Assembly (NCBI RefSeq): GCF_020400825.1
Contig: NZ_JAINVH010000024.1
Span: 61,252 to 125,251 of the forward strand
Source: Streptomyces sp. HPF1205
GTDB taxonomy: Bacteria > Actinomycetota > Actinomycetes > Streptomycetales > Streptomycetaceae
DNA: 64,000 bases
Direction: 5' to 3'
This document shows positions 1 to 7,890 of the stretch, one piece after another. The notes beneath the pieces were generated by a model. That model searched no databases and was not told where the DNA came from. It saw nothing but the letters and a program-made list of their open reading frames with translations. The first letter of the stretch is position 1; each line of letters begins with the position of its first letter. Made by a program: the position numbers and the translations under genes.

Positions 1-798
1 GGGGAGGTCTACCGCAACAGCCCGGCCGCCGAGCACCACCTGATCCCCGGCCGGCAGGACTTCGTCGGCGGATTCCTCGCCATGACCACTCAGTTCATGG
101 GCGGGGCCGGCTGGAACGCCCTGACCGGCATGCTGCGCACCGGCGAGCCGCACGGCCACGACGCGGGATCGGTCCCCTTCGACGAGGTCTTCCGCGATCG
201 GCGGCGGCTGCAGCTGTTCCTGTCGGCCATGGACAGCCTGGGCGGGGCGATCGGCCCGGAGCTGGCGAAGCGGTACGACTGGTCGCGGCACAGCACCTTC
301 GTGGACGTCGGCGGCGCCCGCGGCAACCTGGCGGGCACCTTGCTGCTCGCCCACCCGCACCTGACGGGGGGCGTCTTCGACCGCCCGGTGATGGAGCCGT
401 TCCTGGACGAACTCGCCCGCGAGCGGGGGGTCGCGGACCGGCTCGCCTTCCACGGCGGCGACTTCCACGTGGACGCCCTGCCGGCGGCCGACGTGCTGAT
501 CTTCGGCAACGTCCTGCACGACCTGCCGGTCGGCGCCCGGCGCGGCCTCATCGCCCGGGCGGCCCGGCGCGTCCCACCCGGCGGCACCGTGCTGGTCTAC
601 GACCCGATGCTCGACGACGACCGCACCGCGATCGACAACCTGGTGCTCAGCCTGGTGATGATGATGCAGTCCCCCGCGGGCAACGAGTACCCGCCGGCGC
701 AGTGCCGGAGCTGGATGGAGGAGGCGGGGCTGCGTGTCGAGGATGTGTTCGCGCTGCCCGCGCACGCCACCGCGGTCGTGGGCCGCAGGCCCGCCTGA
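1..798 (+). CDS. O-methyltransferase, SAM-dependent (5' end outside window)
   Basis: The frame is open from base 1, so the N-terminal dimerisation part is missing; 265 residues are visible. It carries a class I SAM-binding glycine motif (FVDVGGARGNLAGTLL, about residues 100-115 of the visible part), then an acidic loop and LIFGNVLHDLP with VPPGGTVLVYDPML, as in the acetylserotonin/TcmN-type O-methyltransferase family. Members methylate phenolic hydroxyls of aromatic polyketides. It sits at the edge of the type II PKS cluster, so a tailoring role on that product is the natural inference. The stop is followed by 62 bases and then a LuxR gene on the same strand. Substrate position cannot be told. 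Confidence 0.85.
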   Translation, partial: GEVYRNSPAAEHHLIPGRQDFVGGFLAMTTQFMGGAGWNALTGMLRTGEPHGHDAGSVPFDEVFRDRRRLQLFLSAMDSLGGAIGPELAKRYDWSRHSTFVDVGGARGNLAGTLLLAHPHLTGGVFDRPVMEPFLDELARERGVADRLAFHGGDFHVDALPAADVLIFGNVLHDLPVGARRGLIARAARRVPPGGTVLVYDPMLDDDRTAIDNLVLSLVMMMQSPAGNEYPPAQCRSWMEEAGLRVEDVFALPAHATAVVGRRPA

Positions 799-860
799 GG
801 GCCTGCGCGCACCCGCCGTCGGAAGCCGCCCCAGCGGCGGCAGAGCTCCAGGGGGAGAGA

Positions 861-1634
861 GTGCTTTCCGTACTCGTCACGGGCCCGTACGACGCCGGTC
901 GGCGGGAGCTGGAGCGACGGGCCGCCCGGATCGGGGAGTTCGTCCTCCTTCCGGACGACAACCGGCGTCCGCCCGCCGCCGATGTGCTGCTGGTGGCCGC
1001 GGACCGCGAGGGCTTTACGGAGACCCGCAGGATCGCCGTGCGGGCCGCGGCGGCTCGAACGGCGGCGCTGATCGTGGTGGACGAGCCGTTCGAGGAGCTG
1101 CTGAGCGTGGTGGGGCTGGGCGCCGGCGGTATCGTGCTCGGCTCGGCGCCCGACCGGGAGCTGGCGGACTGCGCCGCCCTCGTCGCCCGCCGCGGCACCG
1201 TCGTACCCGAACAGGTGCTGGAAGGAGAGCGGTTGCGCGGTGGAAGCTGCCCGTGCCGGAAGGCGCCGGGCCAGGACCCGCGCGAGGCCCTGGCCCGGCT
1301 CTCGACGCGGGAGCTGGAGGTGCTCGCGCTGGTGGGGGCCGGCCGGAGCAACGCCGAGATCGCCCGGCTGCTGTGGCTGAGCAGCAACACGGTGCGGTCC
1401 CATGTGCAGCGTCTGATGCGGAAGCTGGAGGTGCGCAACCGTCTGTGCCTGGTCATCCTCGCCCATGAGGTGCGGCTGATGATCCCCGCCGCGGCGGCCG
1501 CGGACGCGCCTGCCGCGGACGTACGGGCAGGCGGCCCGGGCGACGGCTTCCCGGCCGGCGTCCCGGCCGGGAGCGTGCGCCGTCGGGTGGCGGCGGGGTC
1601 AGACCCGGTACACGCGCCGCACCAGCGCCTGTAG
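861..1634 (+). CDS. LuxR-family transcriptional regulator, cluster-associated
   Basis: Predicted 257 residues from GTG 861, chosen because GGGGGAG lies just upstream; earlier in-frame starts would run through the methyltransferase gene. The C-terminal part holds a clear LuxR/NarL helix-turn-helix (LSTRELEVLALVGAGRSNAEIA, then STNTVRSH-like SSNTVRSHVQRLMRKL). The N-terminal 130 residues look like a receiver fold but lack an obvious DD...D...K phosphorylation set, so it is probably an atypical or orphan regulator. It is likely a pathway regulator of the polyketide genes. About 55 residues after the helix-turn-helix are low-complexity Ala/Gly/Pro and the last 12 codons overlap the 3' end of the convergent SDR gene. 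Confidence 0.8.
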   Translation: MLSVLVTGPYDAGRRELERRAARIGEFVLLPDDNRRPPAADVLLVAADREGFTETRRIAVRAAAARTAALIVVDEPFEELLSVVGLGAGGIVLGSAPDRELADCAALVARRGTVVPEQVLEGERLRGGSCPCRKAPGQDPREALARLSTRELEVLALVGAGRSNAEIARLLWLSSNTVRSHVQRLMRKLEVRNRLCLVILAHEVRLMIPAAAAADAPAADVRAGGPGDGFPAGVPAGSVRRRVAAGSDPVHAPHQRL

Positions 1635-2381
1635 CAGGGGGCGGGGGAACAGGCCGAGCAGGAACGGCTGCGGGCGGTTCATCGCGCCCGGGGTGACGAA
1701 GGGGCGGCCGCGGGCGACGGCCCGCAGCGCCGGGGTGACGACCTGGTGGGGCTCCATCCAGGCCAGGCGCGGCAGCCCCTCCGTGTCCAGCCCGGCGGCC
1801 CGGTGGAACTCGGTGTGCACCAGCCCGGTCCGCACCGTGGTGATGTGCACCCCGCTCCCCCGCGCCTCCATGTGCAGGCTCTCGCCGAAGGAGCCGAGGA
1901 ACGCCTTGGAGGCTCCGTAGACGGCCGACTTGGGCATCGGCAGTCCGGCGGCGATGGAGGAGACGTTGACGATGCCGCCGTGCCGGCGCTCGCGCATCGC
2001 GCCCAGCGCGGCGTGCGTGAGCACCACCGGGGCCACGACGTTGACCCCGATCTGCCGTACCTCGTGCTCCTGCGGGAGTTCGCCGAAGGGCCGGGCGGAC
2101 GCGAAACCGGCGCAGTTGACGAGCAGTTCCACGGGTCTGCCGGTGTCGGCCAGCCGCTCGGCGGCCGTCTGCAGGTCGATGTCGCTGGCGAGGTCGAGTG
2201 CCAGGGGGTCCGCCCGCACGCCGTGGCGTTCGGTCAGCCGGTCGGCGAGCTCCTTCAGGCGGCCGAGGCGGCGTGCCACCAGGACCAGGTCGGTGCCGTT
2301 GCGGGCGAGTTGTTCCGCGAACTGCGCGCCGATGCCGCTCGACGCCCCGGTGACCAGCGCGGTGCGGTACGGGTAGGCCAT
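1599..2381 (-). CDS. Short-chain dehydrogenase/reductase (SDR)
   Basis: Predicted 260 residues from ATG 2381. It has the classical SDR cofactor motif TGASSGIG at residues 11-18, NCAG at about 89-92, and the catalytic Ser (about 141)/Tyr155/Lys159 set in SAVYGASKA. The cofactor is probably NADP(H) (ARR after the second strand). SDRs in aromatic polyketide clusters reduce a ketone of the nascent chain or a later ring carbonyl; which one is unknown here. It is 14 bases downstream of the cupin gene on the same strand, so the two probably form a small operon divergent from the carboxylase gene. Its 3' end overlaps that of the LuxR gene by 36 bases. Confidence 0.9.
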   Translation of the reverse strand: MAYPYRTALVTGASSGIGAQFAEQLARNGTDLVLVARRLGRLKELADRLTERHGVRADPLALDLASDIDLQTAAERLADTGRPVELLVNCAGFASARPFGELPQEHEVRQIGVNVVAPVVLTHAALGAMRERRHGGIVNVSSIAAGLPMPKSAVYGASKAFLGSFGESLHMEARGSGVHITTVRTGLVHTEFHRAAGLDTEGLPRLAWMEPHQVVTPALRAVARGRPFVTPGAMNRPQPFLLGLFPRPLLQALVRRVYRV

Positions 2382-2395
2382 GGCCGCCGCCCTCC

Positions 2396-2911
2396 TCACG
2401 CGTCGGCCGGTCGTCCGCCGGGGCGGCCGCCGGGCCGCGCGCCGGGCGGGCCCGCCTGCGGCCGGAAGCCGGTGATGCGGTGCTTGGCGGCGAGCGCCTG
2501 CATGGCCTCCCACTCGGGCGGGCCGGGCCGGTCCAGCAGCGCCCCGAGTTCCTCGAACCAGTCCTCGACGCCGCCGGGAGTGGCGATGCACAGCATGGTG
2601 CTGGGCTTGTGCCAGGTGTTCACAAAGGCGTGACCGATTCCGCGCGGTCCGTAGACGAGAGTTCCGGGGGGCGCTTTGTGCTTCTCGCCGTCGAGCTCGA
2701 TTTCGTATTCGCCGTCGACGACGTAAAAGGATTCGTCGACGTCGTGGTGAATGTGGAGGGGCGGGCCGCCGCCGGGCGGCGTGGTCACCTCGAAAAAGGA
2801 GTAGAGGCCGCCGGTCTGCTCGCCGCGCAGCAGCCAGCGCCCGCTCTCCCCGGCCCACGTGACGGGCCTGACCCCGTCCAGTGCGACGACCCGCCCTCGC
2901 GTCACCGTCAT
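2396..2911 (-). CDS. Cupin-domain protein (quercetinase-like), possible oxygenase/cyclase
   Basis: Predicted 171 residues from ATG 2911, preceded by GAAGGAGGAG. A single cupin barrel is visible: motif 1 PLHIHHDVDESFYVVDGEYE (metal-binding His/His/Glu) and motif 2 with the last His in GIGHAFVN. The C-terminus is a Pro/Gly/Arg-rich tail. Cupins of this kind act as metal-dependent dioxygenases, anthrone-type monooxygenases or cyclase helpers in aromatic polyketide pathways. It is the first gene of a minus-strand pair with the SDR and is divergent from the carboxylase beta gene, with a strong hairpin between them. The exact reaction is not determined by the sequence. Confidence 0.8.
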   Translation of the reverse strand: MTVTRGRVVALDGVRPVTWAGESGRWLLRGEQTGGLYSFFEVTTPPGGGPPLHIHHDVDESFYVVDGEYEIELDGEKHKAPPGTLVYGPRGIGHAFVNTWHKPSTMLCIATPGGVEDWFEELGALLDRPGPPEWEAMQALAAKHRITGFRPQAGPPGARPGGRPGGRPADA

Positions 2912-2997
2912 GTCCGCTCCTCCTTCTCGACTGGCGACCAGCATCGGACGCACCGATAAAGCGGCCGATAAGGACTCATAACGCGCGTCGGCCGCGA

Positions 2998-3028
2998 CAA
3001 AGCCGCGGTCGCGTTTTCCGCGGCTTTG
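2998..3028. promoter_or_regulatory. Hairpin in divergent cupin / carboxylase upstream region
   Basis: An 11-base perfect inverted repeat, CAAAGCCGCGG (2998-3008) and CCGCGGCTTTG (3018-3028), with a 9-base loop ending in four T. It lies between divergent genes, so it is not an ordinary end-of-operon terminator. It could be an operator, or an attenuator in the leader of the carboxylase gene 130 bases downstream. Just to its left are two GATAA repeats (near 2955 and 2967) in a locally AT-richer stretch likely to hold the promoters. Confidence 0.45.
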
Positions 3029-3157
3029 CGGCGGCCTCATCCCCGCTTTTCCGCCGCCTCGCAGACTTCGAAAGGGATCGCGGCCGGATGTCCGGCACGA
3101 GCGCGGCGCGGCGAGCGGGACGGCGGTGCGCACGAGGGATCCGGCGGAAGGAGGAGC

Positions 3158-4723
3158 GTGAGCGACGTGGCGGACCGGGGACTGCGCGACCGTACGGCGG
3201 AACTCGCCGTGGTCAGGCAGCAGGCGGTGGAGGACCTCGACAAGCGGGCTGCGGCCCGGCAGCACCGGCTGGGCAAGCTGACGGCGCGTGAGCGGCTGGC
3301 GCGGCTGCTGGACCCGGGGTCGTTCACCGAGCTGGGGATGCTGCGCCGGCACCGTGTGACGGACTTCGGCATGGCCGGGCGGCGGCCCTGGACCGACGGG
3401 GTGGTCACGGGCTGGGGCACCGTGGACGGCCGCGAGGTCTTCGTCCACGCGCACGACTTCGGCATCTTCGGCGGCTCCCTGGGCGAGGCCCACGCGGCGA
3501 AGATCCACGAGGTGATGGACCTGGCCGAGAGCGCCGGCGCCCCCCTGATCGGGCTCAACGACGGCGCGGGGGCCCGGATCCAGGAAGGGGCCGCCGCGCT
3601 GGCCGGCTACGGCGGGATCTTCCGCCGCAACGTCCGGGCCTCCGGGGTGATCCCCCAGATCAGCGTGATGCTCGGACCGTGCGCGGGAGGCGCCGCCTAC
3701 TCGCCCGCGCTGACCGACTTCGTGCTGATGGTGCGCGGGACGGCGAGCATGTACGTCACGGGACCGGACGTGATCAAGGCGGTCACCGGTGAGGACATCG
3801 ACGTCGAGGGGCTCGGCGGCGCCGACGTGCACGCCCGGTCGGGCCAGGCGGCGTTCGTGCACGACGACGAGGACGACGCCTTCGACACGCTGCGCGCGCT
3901 GCTGTCGTACCTGCCCTCCAACAATCGCGAGTTCCCGCCGCCGGGGCCCGCGGACGACCCGGTGGACCGGTCCTGCGAGGCGCTGCTCGACCTCGTGCCC
4001 GCCTCCCCGAACCGGCCCTACGACGTGCGCCGGGTGGTCGAGGAGGTGGTGGACCACGGGGAGTTCCTGGAGCTGCAGGCGCTGTGGGCGGCCAATGTGG
4101 TGATCGGTCTGGCCAGGATCGGCGGCCACAGCGTGGGGCTGGTCGCCAACCAGCCGATGGTGCTGGCCGGGGTGCTGGACATCGAGGCCGCGCGGAAGGC
4201 GGCCCGTTTCATCAGGTTCTGCGACAGCTTCAACATCCCGCTGGTGACGCTGGTCGACGTGCCGGGCTTCCTGCCCGGGGTCGGCCAGGAGCGCGGCGGC
4301 ATCATCCGGGACGGCGCCAAGCTGCTGTACGCCTACTGCGAGGCGACCGTCCCCCGTATCCAGGTGCTGATGCGCAAGGCGTACGGGGGCGCGTACATCG
4401 TCATGGACTCCCGCTCGATCGGCGCCGACCTGTCCTTCGCCTGGCCGGGCAACGAGGTGGCGGTGATGGGCGCCGAGGCCGCGGCCAATGTGATCCACCG
4501 CCGCCGGATCCGGGACGCCGACGACCCGGTGGGGACCCGCAGGGCGCTGGTCGAGGAGTACCGGCAGGCGCTGATGCACCCCTACCACGGGGCCGAACTG
4601 GGCCTGGTGGACGACGTGATCGACCCTCGCGACACCAGGTCGGCGCTGCACGCCGGGCTGGAGATGCTCCGCTCCAAACGCGCCCTCCTGCCCGAGCGCA
4701 AGCACGGCAACCCGCCGCTGTGA
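3158..4723 (+). CDS. Acyl-CoA carboxylase carboxyltransferase (beta) subunit, acetyl-CoA type predicted
   Basis: Predicted 521 residues from GTG 3158 behind GGAAGGAGGAG. It has the carboxyltransferase family features: TARERLARLLDPGSF near the N-terminus, GGSLGEAHAAKI, NDGAGARIQEG, GPCAGGAAYSPALTDF and VPGFLPG. Length and motifs match actinobacterial AccB/PccB. In Streptomyces enzymes an Asp in the GGAYxVM loop marks propionyl-CoA use and Ile marks the broader acetyl-CoA-accepting AccB; here the residue is Ile414 (AYGGAYIVMDS). With the epsilon subunit gene at 8984 and the PKS between them, the likely job is malonyl-CoA supply for the polyketide. No biotinylated alpha subunit is in the window, so one must come from elsewhere. 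Confidence 0.93.
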   Translation: MSDVADRGLRDRTAELAVVRQQAVEDLDKRAAARQHRLGKLTARERLARLLDPGSFTELGMLRRHRVTDFGMAGRRPWTDGVVTGWGTVDGREVFVHAHDFGIFGGSLGEAHAAKIHEVMDLAESAGAPLIGLNDGAGARIQEGAAALAGYGGIFRRNVRASGVIPQISVMLGPCAGGAAYSPALTDFVLMVRGTASMYVTGPDVIKAVTGEDIDVEGLGGADVHARSGQAAFVHDDEDDAFDTLRALLSYLPSNNREFPPPGPADDPVDRSCEALLDLVPASPNRPYDVRRVVEEVVDHGEFLELQALWAANVVIGLARIGGHSVGLVANQPMVLAGVLDIEAARKAARFIRFCDSFNIPLVTLVDVPGFLPGVGQERGGIIRDGAKLLYAYCEATVPRIQVLMRKAYGGAYIVMDSRSIGADLSFAWPGNEVAVMGAEAAANVIHRRRIRDADDPVGTRRALVEEYRQALMHPYHGAELGLVDDVIDPRDTRSALHAGLEMLRSKRALLPERKHGNPPL

Positions 4724-4824
4724 GCCGCCCTGTCCCGGGGCGGCGCGCGGCGACGCGTACGGAACCGGCCGCGGCGCCCGCGCCCGGCGTCCGCAACCGA
4801 ACCATGTGAGGAGTTCACCCGTTC

Positions 4825-5274
4825 ATGAACGACAACACCGCCGGCCGCGCCCGGCCGCAGATCCGCAAGGTCGCCGTCGACGACGTGCCGGTGCTGCGGC
4901 ACCGCGGCGGGGCCCTGCGCACCGTGCTGGGGCCGGCCAACGCCGGGGCCACCAGCGGCTTCATGGGGCTGGCCCGGCTGGAGCCGGGCGAGTTCGTCAA
5001 CGAGCACTACCACCCGTACTCCGAGGAGTTCGTCCTGCTGATCTCGGGGCGGATCACCGTGCGCCTCGACGGGGAGCCGGTGGAACTGGCCACGCGGCAG
5101 GGGCTGCTGATCCCGGTCGACGTCCGGCACCGGCTGGAGAACACCGGCACCGAGCCCGCCGAGCTGGTGTACCACCTGGGCCCGCTGGCGCCGCGCCCGG
5201 ACCTGGGGCACGTGGACACCGAGGAGCTCCCCCACCCCGAGCTGGCGCCGGCCGCCGCCGGAGGGCGGCGGTGA
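4825..5274 (+). CDS. Cupin protein of TcmJ / WhiE-II type
   Basis: Predicted 149 residues from ATG 4825. One cupin domain is visible, with EHYHPYSEEFVLLISGRI (motif 1) and a second motif ending in PVDVRHRLENTG. It resembles the cupin that opens the spore-pigment and tetracenomycin minimal PKS operons (WhiE-ORFII, TcmJ), which helps cyclisation or stabilises the PKS complex and is often present but not strictly required. Its stop overlaps the KS-alpha start by GTGA, so the two are translationally coupled. About 100 bases separate it from the carboxylase beta gene on the same strand, where I see no terminator. Confidence 0.85.
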   Translation: MNDNTAGRARPQIRKVAVDDVPVLRHRGGALRTVLGPANAGATSGFMGLARLEPGEFVNEHYHPYSEEFVLLISGRITVRLDGEPVELATRQGLLIPVDVRHRLENTGTEPAELVYHLGPLAPRPDLGHVDTEELPHPELAPAAAGGRR

Positions 5275-6545
5275 GCCGGTGGGGAGCGGTCGTCACGGGC
5301 GTCGGCGTGGTCGCGCCGGGCGGCATCGGCCGGGAGGCGTACTGGGACGCGCTCACCTCGGGCCGCACCGCGACGCGCGGCATCACCCTGTTCGACCCGG
5401 CGGGCTTCCGGTCGCGGATCGCCGCCGAGGTGGACTTCGACCCGGTCGCGGCGGGGCTGTCGCCCGAGGAGGTGGCCCGCATGGACCGCAGCGCCCAGTT
5501 CGCGGTGGTGGCCGGGCGTGAGGCGCTGGCCGACGCGGGTCTGGAGCCGGACCGGGTGCCGCCGGAGCGGATGGGGGTGTCCGTGGGCAGCGCGGTGGGC
5601 TGCACCATGCGGCTGGAGGACGAGTACGTGGTGGCCAGCGGCGCCGGCGCCCGGTGGGAGGTCGACCCGGGGGCGGCGTCGGAGCACCTGTACCGGGCGC
5701 TGGTGCCCAGCACGCTGGCGGTGGAGCTGGCGTGGACGGCGGGCGCCGAGGGCCCGGCGGCGGTGGTGTCCACCGGGTGCACCTCGGGGCTGGACGCCGT
5801 GGCGCACGGGGTGCGGCTCATCTGCGAGGGCTCGGCCGACGTGGTGATCGCGGGCGCGACCGACGCCCCGATCTCCCCGATCACCGTGGCCTGCTTCGAC
5901 GCGATCGGGGCGACGTCCCGCAACAACGCCGACGCGGGCACCGCCTCCCGCCCGTTCGACCGGGACCGGGACGGTTTCGTGCTCGGCGAGGGCGCGGCGG
6001 TGCTCGTCCTGGAGAGCAGGCGGCACGCGGCCCGGCGGGGCGCGCACGCCTATGCCGACATCGTCGGCTTCGCCCAGCGCAGCAACGCCTTCCACATGAC
6101 CGGCCTGAAGCCGGACGGCCTGGACATGGCCGAGGCGATCAAGGCCGCGATGCGCCGGGCCGGGGTGACCCCGGAGATGATCGGATACGTCAACGCGCAC
6201 GGCTCGGGCACGGTGCAGAACGACCGTCACGAGACGGCCGCGATCAAGGCGTCGCTGGGCCGGGCCGCGTACGGCGTCCCGGTCAGCTCGATCAAGTCGA
6301 TGATCGGCCACTCGCTGGGCGCGATCGGCGCCCTGGAAGTGGCGGCGTGCGCGCTGGCCGTGGAGTACGACGTGGTGCCGCCCACGGCCAATCTGCGGCA
6401 CCCGGACCCGGCGCTGGACCTGGACTACGTGCCGGTCACGGCGCGCAAGAACGTCAACGACGTGGTGCTGAGCGTCGGCAGCGGGTTCGGCGGCTTCCAG
6501 TCGGCGATGCTGCTGGCCCGGCCCGGGCTGACGGGCGGGGAGTGA
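5271..6545 (+). CDS. Type II polyketide synthase ketosynthase alpha (KS-alpha)
   Basis: Predicted 424 residues from GTG 5271, coupled to the cupin by a GTGA overlap. The active-site cysteine is Cys170 in STGCTSGLDAV, with His310 (VNAHGSGT) and His347 (SMIGHSLGA) completing the triad. It pairs with the next gene (CLF) to form the heterodimer that builds a poly-beta-ketone chain from malonyl units on the ACP. Full length and all catalytic residues are present. The gene order cupin-KS-CLF-ACP-aromatase matches whiE-like and pentangular polyphenol clusters. Confidence 0.97.
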   Translation: MSRWGAVVTGVGVVAPGGIGREAYWDALTSGRTATRGITLFDPAGFRSRIAAEVDFDPVAAGLSPEEVARMDRSAQFAVVAGREALADAGLEPDRVPPERMGVSVGSAVGCTMRLEDEYVVASGAGARWEVDPGAASEHLYRALVPSTLAVELAWTAGAEGPAAVVSTGCTSGLDAVAHGVRLICEGSADVVIAGATDAPISPITVACFDAIGATSRNNADAGTASRPFDRDRDGFVLGEGAAVLVLESRRHAARRGAHAYADIVGFAQRSNAFHMTGLKPDGLDMAEAIKAAMRRAGVTPEMIGYVNAHGSGTVQNDRHETAAIKASLGRAAYGVPVSSIKSMIGHSLGAIGALEVAACALAVEYDVVPPTANLRHPDPALDLDYVPVTARKNVNDVVLSVGSGFGGFQSAMLLARPGLTGGE

Positions 6546-7780
6546 GGCCGGTGGAGCCACGTGCGCGCACGGTCTTCAGCGGCCTGTCGGTGATAGCCCC
6601 GAACGGCTCCACCACCGACCGGTTCTGGCGGGCGACCCTGGCCGGGGTGAGCGGCATCGGGCCACTGGACCGGTTCGACACGTCGGGGTATCCGGTGCGG
6701 CTGGCCGGCCAGGTCCGCGACATCGCGGGGCCCGCTCTGCTCGGGAGCAGGCTGGCGGTGCAGACCGACCGGTGGACGCAACTGGGCCTGGTGGCGGCCG
6801 AGCGGGCGCTGGCGGACGCCGCGCTGGACCCGGCGCGCCTGGATCCGTACGCCATGTCGGTGATCACGGCGACGTCGTCGGGCGGCAACGAGTTCGGGCA
6901 GCGCGAGATCGAGAAGCTGTGGAGCAGGGGTCCGCGGTTCGTCGGCCCGTACCAGTCGATCGCCTGGTTCTACGCAGCGACCACCGGTCAGATCTCCATC
7001 CGGCACGGCATGAAGGGCGCGTGCGGGGTGCTGGTGAGCGAGCAGGCCGGCGGGCTGGACGCGCTGGGCCACAGCCGCCGGGCGCTGGTGGACGACGCCT
7101 CGGTGGTGATCAGCGGCGGTACGGACGCGCCGCTGGGGCCGTACGCGCTGGCCTGCCACCTGTCGGCCGGGCTGATGACCGCGGCCGACGATCCGGCCAC
7201 CGCCTACCGGCCGTTCGACGCCGGCGCCGGCGGCTATGTGGCGGGCGAGGGCGGGGCGCTGTTCGTGCTGGAGCGCGAGGACACCTGGCGGGCCCGCGGC
7301 GGCGGCCCGGGCTGGGGCGAACTGGCCGGGTACGCGGCCACGTTCGACCCGCGGCCGGGGTCGGCCCGCGAGCCGGGGCTGCGGCGGGCGATCGACCTGG
7401 CCCTGGCCGACGCGGGCGTCGGGCCGTCCGGGATCGACGTGGTCTTCGCCGACGGCCTCGCCGTCCCCGAGGCCGACCGCGCCGAGGCCGAGGCGATCAG
7501 CGCGGTCTTCGGACCGTACGGGGTGCCGGTGACGGTGCCCAAGTGCCTGGTCGGCAGGCTGCAGTCGGGCGGTGCCCCACTGGACGTGGCCATGGCCCTG
7601 CTGGCGATCCGCGACGGCGTGCTGCCCGGTACGCCGGCCCTCACCGACCTCGCCCCGGGCTGCGACCTGGACGTCGTCCGCGAGACCCGGCAGGCACCGG
7701 TGCGCACCGCGCTGGTCCTGGCCCGCGGCCACGAGGGGTTCAACGCGGCCGCCGTGGTCCGCGCCCTGCGGCCCTCGTGA
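6542..7780 (+). CDS. Type II PKS chain-length factor (KS-beta / CLF)
   Basis: Predicted 412 residues from GTG 6542, which overlaps the KS-alpha stop (GTGA); GTG 6551 is an alternative start. The active-site Cys is replaced by Gln168 in VSEQAGGLDAL, the hallmark of a CLF. The gating segment reads GGNEFGQREI; compared from memory with the actinorhodin CLF (Phe109, Thr112, Phe116), the equivalent positions are Asn116, Gly119 and Ile123. Smaller residues there are associated with longer chains (C20-C24 or more) than the C16 of actinorhodin. This is inference and needs a proper alignment. Confidence 0.96.
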   Translation: MRPVEPRARTVFSGLSVIAPNGSTTDRFWRATLAGVSGIGPLDRFDTSGYPVRLAGQVRDIAGPALLGSRLAVQTDRWTQLGLVAAERALADAALDPARLDPYAMSVITATSSGGNEFGQREIEKLWSRGPRFVGPYQSIAWFYAATTGQISIRHGMKGACGVLVSEQAGGLDALGHSRRALVDDASVVISGGTDAPLGPYALACHLSAGLMTAADDPATAYRPFDAGAGGYVAGEGGALFVLEREDTWRARGGGPGWGELAGYAATFDPRPGSAREPGLRRAIDLALADAGVGPSGIDVVFADGLAVPEADRAEAEAISAVFGPYGVPVTVPKCLVGRLQSGGAPLDVAMALLAIRDGVLPGTPALTDLAPGCDLDVVRETRQAPVRTALVLARGHEGFNAAAVVRALRPS

Positions 7781-7890
7781 CCTCCCCCGCCGGCTCCGGC
7801 CTCTCGTACCCCGGGCACGTCGGGCCCTCCGCCTCCGGGCACCTTTCGTCACTTCACGTATGCCAGGCACTCCAGGAAGAGGTACCGCCC

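Noticed and set aside
2396..4705. A long minus-strand frame running from the carboxylase region into the cupin
   Set aside because: Only the last 171 codons are cupin with a ribosome site; the rest is antisense of the carboxylase beta gene.
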